From CAZWCE01 sp964632505 (GTDB taxonomy: Bacteria > Planctomycetota > Planctomycetia > Pirellulales > Thermoguttaceae), in the NCBI GenBank assembly GCA_964632505.1, contig CAZWCE010000004.1:241507-305506 (forward strand): a stretch of DNA of 64,000 bases, read 5' to 3'. Position numbers and translations under genes: made by a program. This document shows, piece after piece, positions 54,248-64,000 of this stretch (position 1 is the first letter of the stretch; every line of letters begins with the position of its first letter). Under the pieces are notes generated by a model, which did no database searches, was not told where the DNA came from, and saw only the letters and a program-made list of their open reading frames with translations.

Positions 54248-57200
54248 ATGCCACTGCTCGTACCGAAGCATGCCGTCGGTTTTCCATATTCCATCCTTCG
54301 CGGTTGTTTTTGTCGTCGGCTTCCTCTACTACTCGCGGCCGTCCTGCTTTCGACTTCGGCAACGTCTGCGGAAGAATTCACCGATCATTTCGAATCTCCC
54401 GCGCTCTCCAAGTCCTGGACTCCCTCCCGCATTCTCACTCAGGGGCCGGGAGCCCAGCCGAAATTTCAGGTAAGCGGCGGCCATCTGCTCTGGAACTATC
54501 GGAAAGGGAATTCCCATGCGCAACAGCAGGTTCTGTTGCGCGATCGACCGTTGCCTCTTGCCGGGGAATCGGTCCAGGTCACGTTGCTCCCCTCGATCCA
54601 TGAAGCCGAACAAACGGATTTTGCCGGCCTGGCCCTCAGTCGCCGGGGCGTGCAACACCGCGATCGCACCGGCCTGCTCCTTTTCTTCTATGAACCCGCC
54701 TCACGGCGTTTGCAACTATGGCAATTCCGACAAGGGACCGAAAAACCTTCACAAAAGATTTCCGTCTCGCTGAAACCTCAAGAGAGCGAATCCCTGGTTC
54801 TGCGTTTGACACGACTCCGGCAGGATCTTTACCGTGCGAGTTGGTCGCAGGGCTCCGGCCGCTTCCATACGATGGCCGTCACGGCATTCGGTCCACTGAA
54901 AGCCGTGGGAATGTACACCGGCAATGCGAGGATACCTTCCGGAAATCGGATCGCCTTCGATGATTTCGAGATCAGCACCGCCCAAGGAACCGAGCAGCTT
55001 CCCGAAGACGACTCCCCTTCCACGCCCGATTGGACCTCTCCGGAAGCGTTCATGAAGACCGCTTCTCCGGCGGCTTTTCCCCTTCCCGAGATCACCTCCC
55101 GATCGCGACCGGGCGCCTACTGGTGGTGGCCCGGGAGTGCCGTTTCAAAGGAAGACCTGACCTGGAATCTGAAAACGTATCGCGAAGCCGGTTGGGGAAA
55201 TATGGGGGTCATCGGAATATACGGTGTTCAGGGAGAAGAAGACCGCGCAATCCCGATCTTCACGAAACGCTGGTTCGAAATGTTCAATCATGCTCTGGCC
55301 GTCGCGGACCGACTGGAGATGAACCTCGATCTCACTCCCAGTTCCGGCTGGCGGCTGGGCGGGCCCCACATCACCGAGGCGCATGGGGAGATGGCCTTCG
55401 ACGTGAAGGACGGACGAATCGTTGCCCGACCTCTTGCGGCACAAGTGAAACGCGCCGGCCCCGGCGGCAAGGGGAGAGCGCTGAATCCTTATAGTATCTC
55501 AGCCGTTGAATATCATTTCGACTGGCTGGAAAAACGCTTCGAAGAAGGGGACGGGCGTTTCCCCCGCGCCTTCTATTACGATTCATTCGAAAATCCGGGC
55601 AACTGGTGCCCCGAGTTTCTTCCGACTTTCGAAAAGCTTCGCGGCTATCGCCTGGAGGATCACGCCGAGGCCCTCGCGGGCGAGGCGGAAAAGGAGTATT
55701 CCCGACGGGTGCTGTGCGATTATCGGGAAACGCTTTCCGATCTTCTCCTGGATTGCGTGGAGTGGATCGTCCATTGGGCCGACGAACGGGGAAGCGGCTT
55801 GCGGATGCAAGCCCACGGCGCGCCTGCGAATATACTGGACATGTATGCACTTGCGGAAATCCCCGAGACAGAAGTGTTCGGAGCGTCGAAATTCGCGATT
55901 CCCGGGTTTCGCCGCGATCCCAAATGGATTCGCGACGATCGTCAAAGCGACCTGGTCAATCGCTTCGCTTCCTCGGCGGCACATGTGGCGGGAAGAAAGC
56001 TGGTGATCTCTGAAAGTTTCACCTGGCTGCGGAATCATTTCCATACGTCGCTTTCGCAAATCAAGGCCGAATCCGATCAGCTCTGGCTCAACGGGATCAA
56101 CGATATTTATTACCATGGTATCTGCTTCACTCCCGAAGAGTCGACATGGCCCGGCTGGCTCTTTTACGCCTCGACGCAAGCGAACGCCCGTAATTCGATT
56201 TTTCGCGATCTCCCCGCGCTGAACACCTACATGACGCGGTGCCAGAGTTTGCTGCAGGAAGGCAAGCCGCACAACGACGTGCTGCTTTATTGGCCCATTT
56301 ACGACCTCTGGATGGAGCCCGGCAAGAAGGAAAAGCGGTTTTCGGTACATCATCCTGAGTGGATCGAGGGCACCCCCTGCGGCCGGGCGGGCCAATGGAT
56401 GCAAGAGCACGGCTACACCTTCGATTTCATTTCCGACCATCGTCTCCAGCAGGTCGAATGCAACGACCATTCCAAACTCTTCTCCGGAGGCAACGAATAC
56501 CGGACGATTCTCATTCCCGAAGCCGAGAACATGAAAGTCGAAACGTTCGAACATCTCCTCGAACTCGCCGAGGAAGGGGCGACGATTCTTGTCTGGAAGC
56601 ATCTTCCCCGATCCGTGCCCGGCTGGCACGAGCATGAAACGAAAACGCAACGGCTGAAGACCCTGGTGGGGGACTTGCGGTTCGACGCCGGCGGTTCGGC
56701 GGCACTCGGCGACGGCATCGTCTTGCGTGGAGACGAGCTCGGGACCTTGCTTTCCAAGGCCGGCATCCCCCGGGAATCATCGGTAGATCATAAGCTCCAA
56801 TTCATTCGCCGAAAAAACGCCGATTCCGTAACATACTTTTTGGTGAATCATTCTTCGGAAACGATTGCTGAGAACATCTCCCCAGCGACAAAAGGAGAAT
56901 CGGCGGCTGTTTTCGATCCGATGACCGGTCGCTCGGGAGTGGTTCGCCGTTTGCCTTCTTCATCTCGTTTGGAGATCCCTTTGAAACTCCGCCCGGGAGA
57001 AACGAGGTTTGTGCGGGTGTTTCATTCCGATTCGAGTGGTGGCCCCATTTGGAAAAGATTCCGAGATATTCAGCCGTCGATCCCTCTAACAGGAACATGG
57101 CAAGTCGATTTCCTTGAAGGGGGTCCGACGATTCCCGAGAGCTACCAAACGGAGAAACCGGCCTCATGGACCCACGCTCCGGACGAAGAGGCGAAACGGT

Positions 57201-57589
57201 TCGCCGGAGCGGCATGTTATTCGATGACGTTGAATCTTCCCTCCCTCGAAGCGGATCGCTGGGTCCTCGACCTCGGCGATGTTCGTGAAAGTGCTCGAGT
57301 CCGGGTCAATGGAGAGCCGGCGGGAATCGCCTTCGCCCATCCGTACCGGGTCGAGGTGACCGACTCGCTTCGTCCGGGAGACAACGAGATCTGCATCGAG
57401 GTCACGAATCTTTCGGCGAACCGCATCCGCGATCTGGACCGTCGAAATATCTATTGGAAAAAATTCCACGATATCAATCTCGTCGACCATCAATATCGGA
57501 CATTCGACGCCGGGGATTGGGAGTTGGAGCCTTCCGGACTATTGGGCCCGGTGACGTTGATCCCCCAGAAGCAAATGGAAGCGGAATGA
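54248..57589 (+). CDS. Secreted GH106-type (alpha-L-rhamnosidase-like) glycoside hydrolase
   Basis: 1113 residues from ATG 54248 (GGAGAG upstream); the frame is open far upstream but the signal peptide (LPLLLAAVLLSTSATSA) begins here. Residues 40-250 form a LamG-like jelly-roll (FTDHFESPALSKSW, AFDDFEIS). A TIM-barrel resembling GH106 runs from about 280: RPGAYWWWPGSAVSKEDLTWNL, LDLTPSSGWRLGGPHI, WCPEFLPTFEKLRGY. A Rossmann-like lid domain and a C-terminal galactose-binding-like sandwich (LDLGDVRESARVRVNGEPAG) follow. GH106 enzymes remove terminal alpha-L-rhamnose from plant or algal polysaccharides. Exact specificity is open. Confidence 0.75.
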   Translation: MPLLVPKHAVGFPYSILRGCFCRRLPLLLAAVLLSTSATSAEEFTDHFESPALSKSWTPSRILTQGPGAQPKFQVSGGHLLWNYRKGNSHAQQQVLLRDRPLPLAGESVQVTLLPSIHEAEQTDFAGLALSRRGVQHRDRTGLLLFFYEPASRRLQLWQFRQGTEKPSQKISVSLKPQESESLVLRLTRLRQDLYRASWSQGSGRFHTMAVTAFGPLKAVGMYTGNARIPSGNRIAFDDFEISTAQGTEQLPEDDSPSTPDWTSPEAFMKTASPAAFPLPEITSRSRPGAYWWWPGSAVSKEDLTWNLKTYREAGWGNMGVIGIYGVQGEEDRAIPIFTKRWFEMFNHALAVADRLEMNLDLTPSSGWRLGGPHITEAHGEMAFDVKDGRIVARPLAAQVKRAGPGGKGRALNPYSISAVEYHFDWLEKRFEEGDGRFPRAFYYDSFENPGNWCPEFLPTFEKLRGYRLEDHAEALAGEAEKEYSRRVLCDYRETLSDLLLDCVEWIVHWADERGSGLRMQAHGAPANILDMYALAEIPETEVFGASKFAIPGFRRDPKWIRDDRQSDLVNRFASSAAHVAGRKLVISESFTWLRNHFHTSLSQIKAESDQLWLNGINDIYYHGICFTPEESTWPGWLFYASTQANARNSIFRDLPALNTYMTRCQSLLQEGKPHNDVLLYWPIYDLWMEPGKKEKRFSVHHPEWIEGTPCGRAGQWMQEHGYTFDFISDHRLQQVECNDHSKLFSGGNEYRTILIPEAENMKVETFEHLLELAEEGATILVWKHLPRSVPGWHEHETKTQRLKTLVGDLRFDAGGSAALGDGIVLRGDELGTLLSKAGIPRESSVDHKLQFIRRKNADSVTYFLVNHSSETIAENISPATKGESAAVFDPMTGRSGVVRRLPSSSRLEIPLKLRPGETRFVRVFHSDSSGGPIWKRFRDIQPSIPLTGTWQVDFLEGGPTIPESYQTEKPASWTHAPDEEAKRFAGAACYSMTLNLPSLEADRWVLDLGDVRESARVRVNGEPAGIAFAHPYRVEVTDSLRPGDNEICIEVTNLSANRIRDLDRRNIYWKKFHDINLVDHQYRTFDAGDWELEPSGLLGPVTLIPQKQMEAE

Positions 57590-57950
57590 ACGCCGACGCT
57601 CGATTCGCCGGCATTCGATAGCTGCACCCTCCTGAGGAATCATCGAGATGCCCCGCCAATTCGGCGCGGATTGATCTTGCGTGAGTCCGAATCTCTTGAT
57701 AAAAGATCGACTTCAGGAGGAAGGCGGCCCATTCTTCAAGAGATGAGGCATGCATTCCGGCCCCGGGAAGCCGCCTATCTCCTTCGTGGAAACCAGACGC
57801 AAACCAGTCGGCGCCCGAGATGATGGCCTTGTGGTTCTTCGATTCAGGCAAACCAGCTGACAGCACGACCGATCGGCACCATGGTCCCACGCCCCTCACC
57901 ACAAACCATGTTCTTAATCGCATTTTTCGGTTGGATTCCGAATAGAAAGA
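57590..57950. other. Intergenic region without recognisable gene
   Basis: About 360 bases between the glycosidase and glycosyltransferase genes. No ribosome-preceded open frame, terminator or RNA structure is evident. Confidence 0.4.
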
Positions 57951-59030
57951 GTGCAAGTCACGATGGATCGTGGTTCTCCGGCATTCGCCCATCTAGGCAT
58001 TGAGCATTCGAGAATATCGCTCGCGAATCCCCCTTCGAAAAAAAGCGAGGTGAGAAACTGCTCATTTGTGGTGATCGCCCGAAATGAAGAGGGGGCCTTG
58101 GCGCGATGCCTGGATTCAATTCTGCGTCTTGATATGGCGAATTGCGAAGTGATTTGCGTCGATTCGCGATCGACCGATCGCACTACGTCCATCATGAGGC
58201 ATTATGCTCGGCATCACGAAATCATCACCGTTCTTGCGAATCCGGAATGCCGGAATGCGGCTTGTGCGCGCAATGAAGGAATCAAGGCAAGCACGAAGGA
58301 GATCCTCTTTTTTATCGACGGCGACATCGAATTGAATCCCGAATTTGTGCGTATCGCGCTGGAGGAACTGGCGAAACCCGATCGATTCGCCGTCACCGGA
58401 GGGCTCGACGAAGTGATTTATCGCGACCATGCTCGGAAAAATCGAGTGCGGGAGAGAGTTCGCAAGCATTTTCCGGTACCCCAAGAACTGATCGGGGGTT
58501 GGGGAGGCATCTACGCCGCGAAAAGAGAGGCGATCGAAAAAACCGGCTTCTATGATGAACGATTCCATCGCCAGCAGGATTTGGAATATGCCCTTCGCCT
58601 AACGAATCAGTTTCCGCTCGTGGCCCTGCCTGTTTCCATGGGAACGCATCATACGGGAGAATATCGGGATCGTATTGTCCACCATTTCGTCAAAGGACAT
58701 ATGCTGCTTCACGGAATGATGGCCCGGAAACACTTCTGGAAAAAAGATTTCTGGCCGTATTGGTTCCGAACCCGAAAAAACTACGTGTTCGGCGGAATGG
58801 CAACCGGCATGTTGATCCTCCTCTGGCTCGCCCACTTCCAGGCATCATTCCCTTGGCCGATCCCGACGGCGTTCACCGTATTGTTCCTGGGGTATGAAAT
58901 CCATCATTCGATCAAGCACGATGAATCGTTTCTTACCACGATCGTCAAGCACTGGCTTACTCCTTACGCCATTGTCCTGGGTTTTCTGATCGAGCCGTTT
59001 GTGCACTCAAAGAAGAAGGGAGCGAGTTGA
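57951..59030 (+). CDS. Family 2 glycosyltransferase with C-terminal membrane helices
   Basis: 359 residues from GTG 57951, or 355 from ATG 57963; neither has a strong ribosome site. The GT-A domain has SFVVIARNEEGALARCLDSI, ICVDSRSTDRT (first Asp motif) and FFIDGDIELNP (DxD-type motif, DGD), followed by GGWGGIYAAKREAIEKTGFYDERFHRQQDLEYALRL, the acceptor region with an (E/Q)D-type element. Three hydrophobic helices at the C-terminus (about 275-345) anchor it in the cytoplasmic membrane. Role: transfer of a sugar to a lipid-linked or surface glycan; acceptor unknown. Confidence 0.85.
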   Translation: MQVTMDRGSPAFAHLGIEHSRISLANPPSKKSEVRNCSFVVIARNEEGALARCLDSILRLDMANCEVICVDSRSTDRTTSIMRHYARHHEIITVLANPECRNAACARNEGIKASTKEILFFIDGDIELNPEFVRIALEELAKPDRFAVTGGLDEVIYRDHARKNRVRERVRKHFPVPQELIGGWGGIYAAKREAIEKTGFYDERFHRQQDLEYALRLTNQFPLVALPVSMGTHHTGEYRDRIVHHFVKGHMLLHGMMARKHFWKKDFWPYWFRTRKNYVFGGMATGMLILLWLAHFQASFPWPIPTAFTVLFLGYEIHHSIKHDESFLTTIVKHWLTPYAIVLGFLIEPFVHSKKKGAS

Positions 59031-59052
59031 GAGTTCTCTCATCGCTCCCTTT
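59018..59052 (+). terminator. Terminator-like hairpin overlapping the GT2 stop codon
   Basis: Arms GGGAGCGA (59018-59025) and TCGCTCCC (59042-59049) with an inner GAGA/TCTC stem, followed by only three T residues. It spans the stop codon. Position fits a terminator, but the weak T-run makes efficiency doubtful. Confidence 0.45.
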
Positions 59053-59101
59053 CCATGGTGAGCGTCGCCTCCACGATCATGAAGCGTGGGCGACCGGCGT
59101 T

Positions 59102-60333
59102 TTACGGATGGATCGCTCTCAGATCGTAGCAGCAGAGCTGATCGTCGTGGCGCAGGTAAAGCCGTCCTTGATGAATGACCGGATGAGGCCAGGCGGGCCC
59201 TTCCGCTTCGGGAGTGACGAAACGCCCCCTTTCGCGGAAGCCTCCCGGCGTTGCCTCGACCAGCACCACCGTGCCGCGATCGTAACGGAAGATGAGGTTT
59301 CCGTCGGCATAGAGGACCCCGGCCGAGCCCCGGGCGACGCCGTCCATCCGACGCCCTCGGTAGATGTCTTGCAAGACGAGTTCCCCGAACGGAGTATCCG
59401 GCTCCGTCTTCGGCGGAAGACCGGCTCCGAGTGAATCGTCCGCACCGAAGACCGATCATCCGGACCGCGTTTGGGCGAAACGACGGCGATGGCCCCCATA
59501 TGCTCCTTCCTCCCATGGCCGGGAGAAAAAACGGCAAGAATCTCTTCGCTTCCGGGAATCGGTTTGGCGTCGATCATGAGGGTCCCGGGGTGCATGTTCC
59601 CGAAAAGAATCGTTTGTCCCGTGCCATCGGGATTGGCGGTCCAAAGATGATGGAAAGCCACCCGACTCCGATCGACATATTCCCACCGGGTGTAAAGCAC
59701 CCGGCCGTCGGGAAGCGGCCAGGGCGTGTTGTCGTGCTCGATGTTCGCGGAGATCGGCGTCGGATTCGATCCGTCGGGACCGCACTGGTAGAGAATCGCC
59801 ACCTGCGAGTACCAGCAATTCACCCAACGCTTCGCGCGGCTGGAGCAGAACATGATGCGATCGTTCGGCAAATAAGTCGGTTCGATGTCGTCGAACGGCC
59901 CTTCGGTCAACCGACGTAATCGCTTTCCATCGATGCCGATCTCGTAGAGATGAAAATAATCGGTCCCGCCCGGCCGATAGGAGAAGAGAATCTTTTCGCC
60001 GGAGTAATGGACCTGAGGGTCGCGAATCGCGCCTTCGGTATCCTCAAGCAGAACGGTCATCTCGCCGGTCCTCAGATCGAGCCGACACAGACGCCCCTGG
60101 GAGCCGTACAATTTGACGTCGGCATCGAACGCGCTGTAGCCGAAGTTTTCGTACCAGTGACCTCCCCGGCCGGGCTGTCGGACCGCGAAGATGATCTCCC
60201 GCGGAAGATCGTTCGATTCGCGATGGTCGCCGTAGACCAGAGAGGCGGCCACGAGCAAAAGAATCATTCCGATGATCCCATACGTGCAGAATGATCGAGC
60301 TCTTTCGTTCTCGTGAAAAAGAGTTGGCTTCAT
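59102..60333 (-). pseudogene. Chimeric pseudogene: HzsA-like propeller fused to PQQ-propeller tail
   Basis: The first 285 or so codons from ATG 60333 (signal anchor, then LDLRTGEMTVLLED, IGIDGKRLRRLTEGPFDDIEPTYLP, DGRVLYTRWEYVD) match the propeller of the intact HzsA-related protein at 25121-27517. Near 59440 this frame turns into Arg-rich nonsense. A second frame then carries LVLQDIYRGRRMDGVARGS, equivalent to the VTDVYHGLEGVESG segment of the intact protein about 150 residues further on, and passes straight into AGVLYADGNLIFRYDRGT and GRLYLRHDDQLCCYDL, the closing repeats of a PQQ/BamB-like propeller. No haem motif remains. At least one internal deletion, one frameshift and one fusion are needed. 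Confidence 0.62.
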
Positions 60334-60662
60334 CGTTCATCTCTTCTTTTTGGAAGAATCGTTATCGACGGTCTCGTTGGTTGTCCGCCGGGGCGGCCCC
60401 CCCTCGAAGAGCGCGACCTAGTGGGCGTCTTCCGGCAAATGCAACCCGACAAATGCAACGCCGGGTGATCGACCGATATTGTAGATCGGGCAATGATTGA
60501 TTGCAAGAAAACCGGACCTTTTTCGCGTTCCGATCTCCCTGAATGCTTCGTCGCCGTGAGAGCCCCCCTTGGCTGCAGACACCCTTGGCTGTGGAATTGC
60601 CATCGCCCTACCTCTGAGTTACAATGGAGGGAGCTAAGGGCAAGCAATCATACGGCATTTCC
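60334..60662. other. Divergent intergenic region
   Basis: About 330 bases between the pseudogene (minus) and queE (plus). No gene is supported. No queC-like leader with terminator is seen ahead of queE. Confidence 0.4.
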
Positions 60663-61346
60663 ATGAAAATTGCGGAAATCTTTCAGTCGCGACAGGGAGA
60701 AGGACTCTGGACGGGAGTCGAGAGTGCGTTTGTGCGCACCTCGGGTTGCAATCTCCGGTGCCGATTCTGCGATACGAAATACGCTTCTTGGAAGCCGGAA
60801 GGCGAAGACCTCTCGGTCGATGAGATCGTCGGGCGAATCCGCTTGATCAACCGCCGCCACGTCGTCATCACCGGCGGCGAGCCGATGCTCTTCTCGGAAC
60901 TGCTTCCGTTGACCGAATTCCTCAATGTGCTGGGCAATACGATCACCATCGAGACATCCGGCACTCTCGATCTTCCGGTGCAATGCCATTTGATGTCGAT
61001 CAGCCCGAAACTTTCCAACAGCACCCCGATGACCCTCGGATCCCGCTGGACCCGCCGGCATGAATCGAGCCGACATCGCCCTGAAGTGGTCCGTTCTCTC
61101 GTCGCCCGGTACGAATACCAGTTGAAATTCGTCGTGGAAACGAGCGACGACTTGACCGAAATCGAGGCCTATCTTGCCTCCATGCCTCAGGTCGAACCCC
61201 GACGTGTGCTTCTAATGCCGCAGGCGACCGACATCGTCACACTCAAGGATAAGCAGAAATGGCTGAACCCCTACTGCAAAAAAATGGGCTATACTTTCTG
61301 TACAAGAAAACAGATCGAGTGGTACGGCAATCGACGGAATGCCTGA
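60663..61346 (+). CDS. queE: 7-carboxy-7-deazaguanine synthase QueE
   Basis: 227 residues from ATG 60663. A radical SAM enzyme that makes 7-carboxy-7-deazaguanine from carboxytetrahydropterin. The cluster motif is C29-x3-C33-x2-C36 (CNLRCRFCD), with the QGEG element at 11-14 (FQSRQGEGLWTG), ITGGEPM and ETSGT. A basic insertion (SRWTRRHESSRHRPEVV) after PKLSNSTP is longer than in many family members. It is encoded apart from queC. It has no strong Shine-Dalgarno sequence. Confidence 0.92.
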   Translation: MKIAEIFQSRQGEGLWTGVESAFVRTSGCNLRCRFCDTKYASWKPEGEDLSVDEIVGRIRLINRRHVVITGGEPMLFSELLPLTEFLNVLGNTITIETSGTLDLPVQCHLMSISPKLSNSTPMTLGSRWTRRHESSRHRPEVVRSLVARYEYQLKFVVETSDDLTEIEAYLASMPQVEPRRVLLMPQATDIVTLKDKQKWLNPYCKKMGYTFCTRKQIEWYGNRRNA

Positions 61347-61462
61347 CCGGTCATGATCTCTCGACCGACCTCGAACATCGCCACAACGATCTGATGCCAT
61401 CGCCATAACGATCGCCGCGCGAAAATCTTTTCCCTTCCCAACTCGGAACCCAAGGCCCATCC

Positions 61463-62512
61463 ATGCCAAACCGGTCGACAGGAAAAATTCCGATTCCCGA
61501 ACTTTCCGGCTGGTGCCGCCGTGTGGGCACCTCCCTCAATGCCGGGGTCGACCTCTTGACCGCCCTGGAGCGCGAGGCGTCCCGAGGCCGAACCGCTTCG
61601 ACAAGAAAACACTGGCAGCAAGTACTCCACCACGTCCGCCAAGGGGTGTCGCTGGAAGACGCCTTGAACCGAGAGCCGAAATTCTTTCCCGAGCTTTTTC
61701 GCGAAATGGTCACCGTCGGGTCGGAGTCGGGACACCTCGGAGAAACCCTCCTGGAAGTGGCCGACTATTACGACTACATGACCCGACTGAAGCGATCCTT
61801 CCTCGCCTCGCTCATCTGGCCCGCCATCGAGCTGACCATCGCTCTGGTGGTCATCGGCGTCTTCATCCTGGCCCTCGGCTTCATCGAAAACATCACCGGC
61901 ACTCGGGTCGACCCCCTCGGACTCGGCCTGATCGGACTTCCCGGCTTCCTCGTCTACCTGGCATTCCTCTCGGCCATCGCCGGCGGCATCTATGGAATCT
62001 ATTGGCTTGCTCGAAAATCGGCCGCAACCAGCCTCACTCTGCAGCGATGGTTTTTGCGACTCCCCGTCATGGGAAAGGCGGTGCGTCACCTGGCCATGGC
62101 GCGAATCACCTGGGCGATGCACCTGACGTTCCAAACCGGCATGGACGTTTCCCGGGCCGTCAAGATTTCCCTCCGCGCTTCCCTGTTGGCCCCTTTTTCC
62201 CGAACCGTCGACGAGATCCATCGCGAAATCACTCGCGGCGAACCCCTCTTCACGGCGTTTCAGCGGACCGGCGTCTTCGATGCGGATTTCCTCGACGCTC
62301 TACTCATGGGCGAACAGACCGGACAAATCCCCGAGTCGATGAAGCATCTCTCCGGGGAGTACTTCAGCCGGGCCAAAAATTCCCTGCAAGGGATGGCCGT
62401 GCTGGGATTCTTCCTCGCCTTTTTCGCGGTGGCGGGAATCATTATCTTCGCCATCTTTCGAATCGCGTGGTTCTACTTCAGCCAGATCTACGATCTGCTC
62501 GACGCGCTTTGA
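61463..62512 (+). CDS. Type II secretion / type IV pilus inner-membrane platform protein (GspF/PilC family)
   Basis: 349 residues. Two T2SSF-type repeats: the first about 15-125 (GWCRRVGTSLNAGVDLLTALE), the second about 210-325 (TFQTGMDVSRAVKIS, LMGEQTGQIPESM). Three membrane segments are centred near 125, 165 and 330, as in GspF. The protein would form the platform for a secretion or pilus ATPase. No other secretion gene is adjacent, so it is an isolated copy, possibly linked functionally to pilin-like proteins such as the DUF1559 protein. Confidence 0.85.
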   Translation: MPNRSTGKIPIPELSGWCRRVGTSLNAGVDLLTALEREASRGRTASTRKHWQQVLHHVRQGVSLEDALNREPKFFPELFREMVTVGSESGHLGETLLEVADYYDYMTRLKRSFLASLIWPAIELTIALVVIGVFILALGFIENITGTRVDPLGLGLIGLPGFLVYLAFLSAIAGGIYGIYWLARKSAATSLTLQRWFLRLPVMGKAVRHLAMARITWAMHLTFQTGMDVSRAVKISLRASLLAPFSRTVDEIHREITRGEPLFTAFQRTGVFDADFLDALLMGEQTGQIPESMKHLSGEYFSRAKNSLQGMAVLGFFLAFFAVAGIIIFAIFRIAWFYFSQIYDLLDAL

Positions 62513-62767
62513 CCCGCCTTGGAGTGCAGAAACCTCCTCCGATGCCGACCGCATCCCCGTCGCGAGCCCTGCACGACGGGACGTCTGCCCCGGCACGGCT
62601 ATCCGGATCGCGGAAATGCCCTCGAAATATCCGTTTCCGGACGAAACTCCCCTCGGAAATCCTTCAGAAAAGGCGTTGAAATGCGGGACAACAAAAACGC
62701 ATCTCCTTACACAGAAAGGACTTAAGGAACCCCAGGAATATTTCCCGAGATTTTTCGGCTCAGGCCG
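62513..62767. other. Intergenic region before rRNA promoter
   Basis: No gene is supported in these 255 bases; the longer region to the 16S gene contains the promoter and leader described separately. Confidence 0.4.
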
Positions 62768-62795
62768 TTGACAATTCTCCAAAACACCTTAGAAT
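62768..62795 (+). promoter_or_regulatory. rRNA operon promoter
   Basis: Perfect -35 TTGACA (62768-62773), 16-nt spacer, -10 TAGAAT (62790-62795), about 320 nt upstream of mature 16S. A BoxA-like CTTTAACA (62795-62802) follows immediately, consistent with rRNA antitermination. Confidence 0.7.
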
Positions 62796-63114
62796 CTTTA
62801 ACATCATTGGCAAACACATCCGTCACAAACAAATCACAAAAACTTAAAAGTGATTTGGGCGGATCTTTTTTCGCCGGTGCGATCTTTGAAAATTTGGTAG
62901 TACAGCTGTTACAAGTAGATAGTCTTTTCTCGAAGCGATTCGAGGAAAGGCGATTCAAGAATTGTGTATTATTTCTTCTTTGAAGGAATGATGCCCCGAT
63001 TCAGCCGATTGGATTGAAGAATAACGGGCATCCGCCGCACGAGCGACCGCGGATGCCAACCAGACAGACTCTTGAGCTTGTCATCTGTGCGAGCGATCGT
63101 ACAGTAAGCAAATA
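62796..63114 (+). other. 16S rRNA 5' leader
   Basis: About 320 bases of lower G+C between promoter and 16S. It has no supported open reading frame. It probably contains the processing stem whose other arm lies beyond the right edge. Confidence 0.45.

Positions 63115-64000
<886 letters not shown>

Overview
The window looks like chromosomal DNA of a planctomycete, probably of the Pirellula/Thermogutta side of the phylum. The evidence is the 16S rRNA gene entering at the right edge and a set of families that is characteristic together: DUF1559 pilin-like protein with a small lipoprotein, two secreted DUF1080 proteins, ThuA, a Tat-exported Gfo/Idh oxidoreductase, c-type cytochromes carrying beta-propellers, an ECF sigma factor next to a WD40 Ser/Thr kinase, and a MoxR-DUF58-BatA operon with DUF4159 and TPR proteins. 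I see no prophage, insertion sequence, tRNA or CRISPR array.

Layout. 1-3.3 kb (minus): tyrA-like prephenate dehydrogenase overlapping purL, which runs off the left edge. 3.6-5.5 kb (minus): di-heme YVTN-propeller cytochrome. 6.0-7.9 kb (plus): DUF1080 and ThuA. 8.1-13.7 kb (plus): an 1849-residue polytopic membrane protein of unknown function. 13.7-14.8 kb (minus): zinc alcohol dehydrogenase. 15.0-19.3 kb (minus): moxR-DUF58-BatA operon; divergent from it, 19.5-24.9 kb (plus), a double-DUF4159 protein and two tandem TPR paralogues. 25.1-28.4 kb (plus): HzsA-related cytochrome coupled to a Tat metallophosphoesterase. 28.4-35.0 kb (minus): large secreted protein, CCA/poly(A) nucleotidyltransferase, queC with a long structured leader, and a second DUF1080 protein. 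35.3-36.9 kb (plus): S1-domain protein. 37.0-40.7 kb (minus): mlaE-mlaF-mlaD lipid transport operon. 41-45 kb: small secreted protein, exo/endonuclease-phosphatase, nucleoside transporter and an unknown convergent gene. 45.9-49.2 kb (plus): ECF sigma factor and kinase. 49.4-51.6 kb: shortened beta-helix protein (minus) and Gfo/Idh oxidoreductase (plus). 52-54 kb: DUF1559 gene with a nonsense codon in its leader, lipoprotein, small membrane protein. 54.2-59.0 kb: GH106-type glycosidase and family 2 glycosyltransferase. 59.1-60.3 kb (minus): chimeric pseudogene. 60.7-62.5 kb (plus): queE and a type II secretion F protein. 63.1 kb to the end: 16S rRNA behind a clear promoter.

Themes. Periplasmic sugar chemistry (two DUF1080, ThuA, Gfo/Idh, GH106) and periplasmic c-type cytochromes dominate. 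At least four proteins carry twin-arginine signals. Envelope building is represented by the Mla system, the Bat-like cluster, pilin-like and secretion proteins. Queuosine synthesis is split between queC and queE, 27 kb apart.

The most notable signals are a promoter-driven leader RNA of about 400 nt with mutually exclusive helices and a terminator just ahead of queC; an in-frame TAA inside the leader peptide of the DUF1559 gene; a pseudogene that joins part of an HzsA-type propeller gene to the tail of a PQQ-type propeller gene; the giant membrane protein; and a nucleoside transporter whose reading frame continues antisense through a convergent gene.
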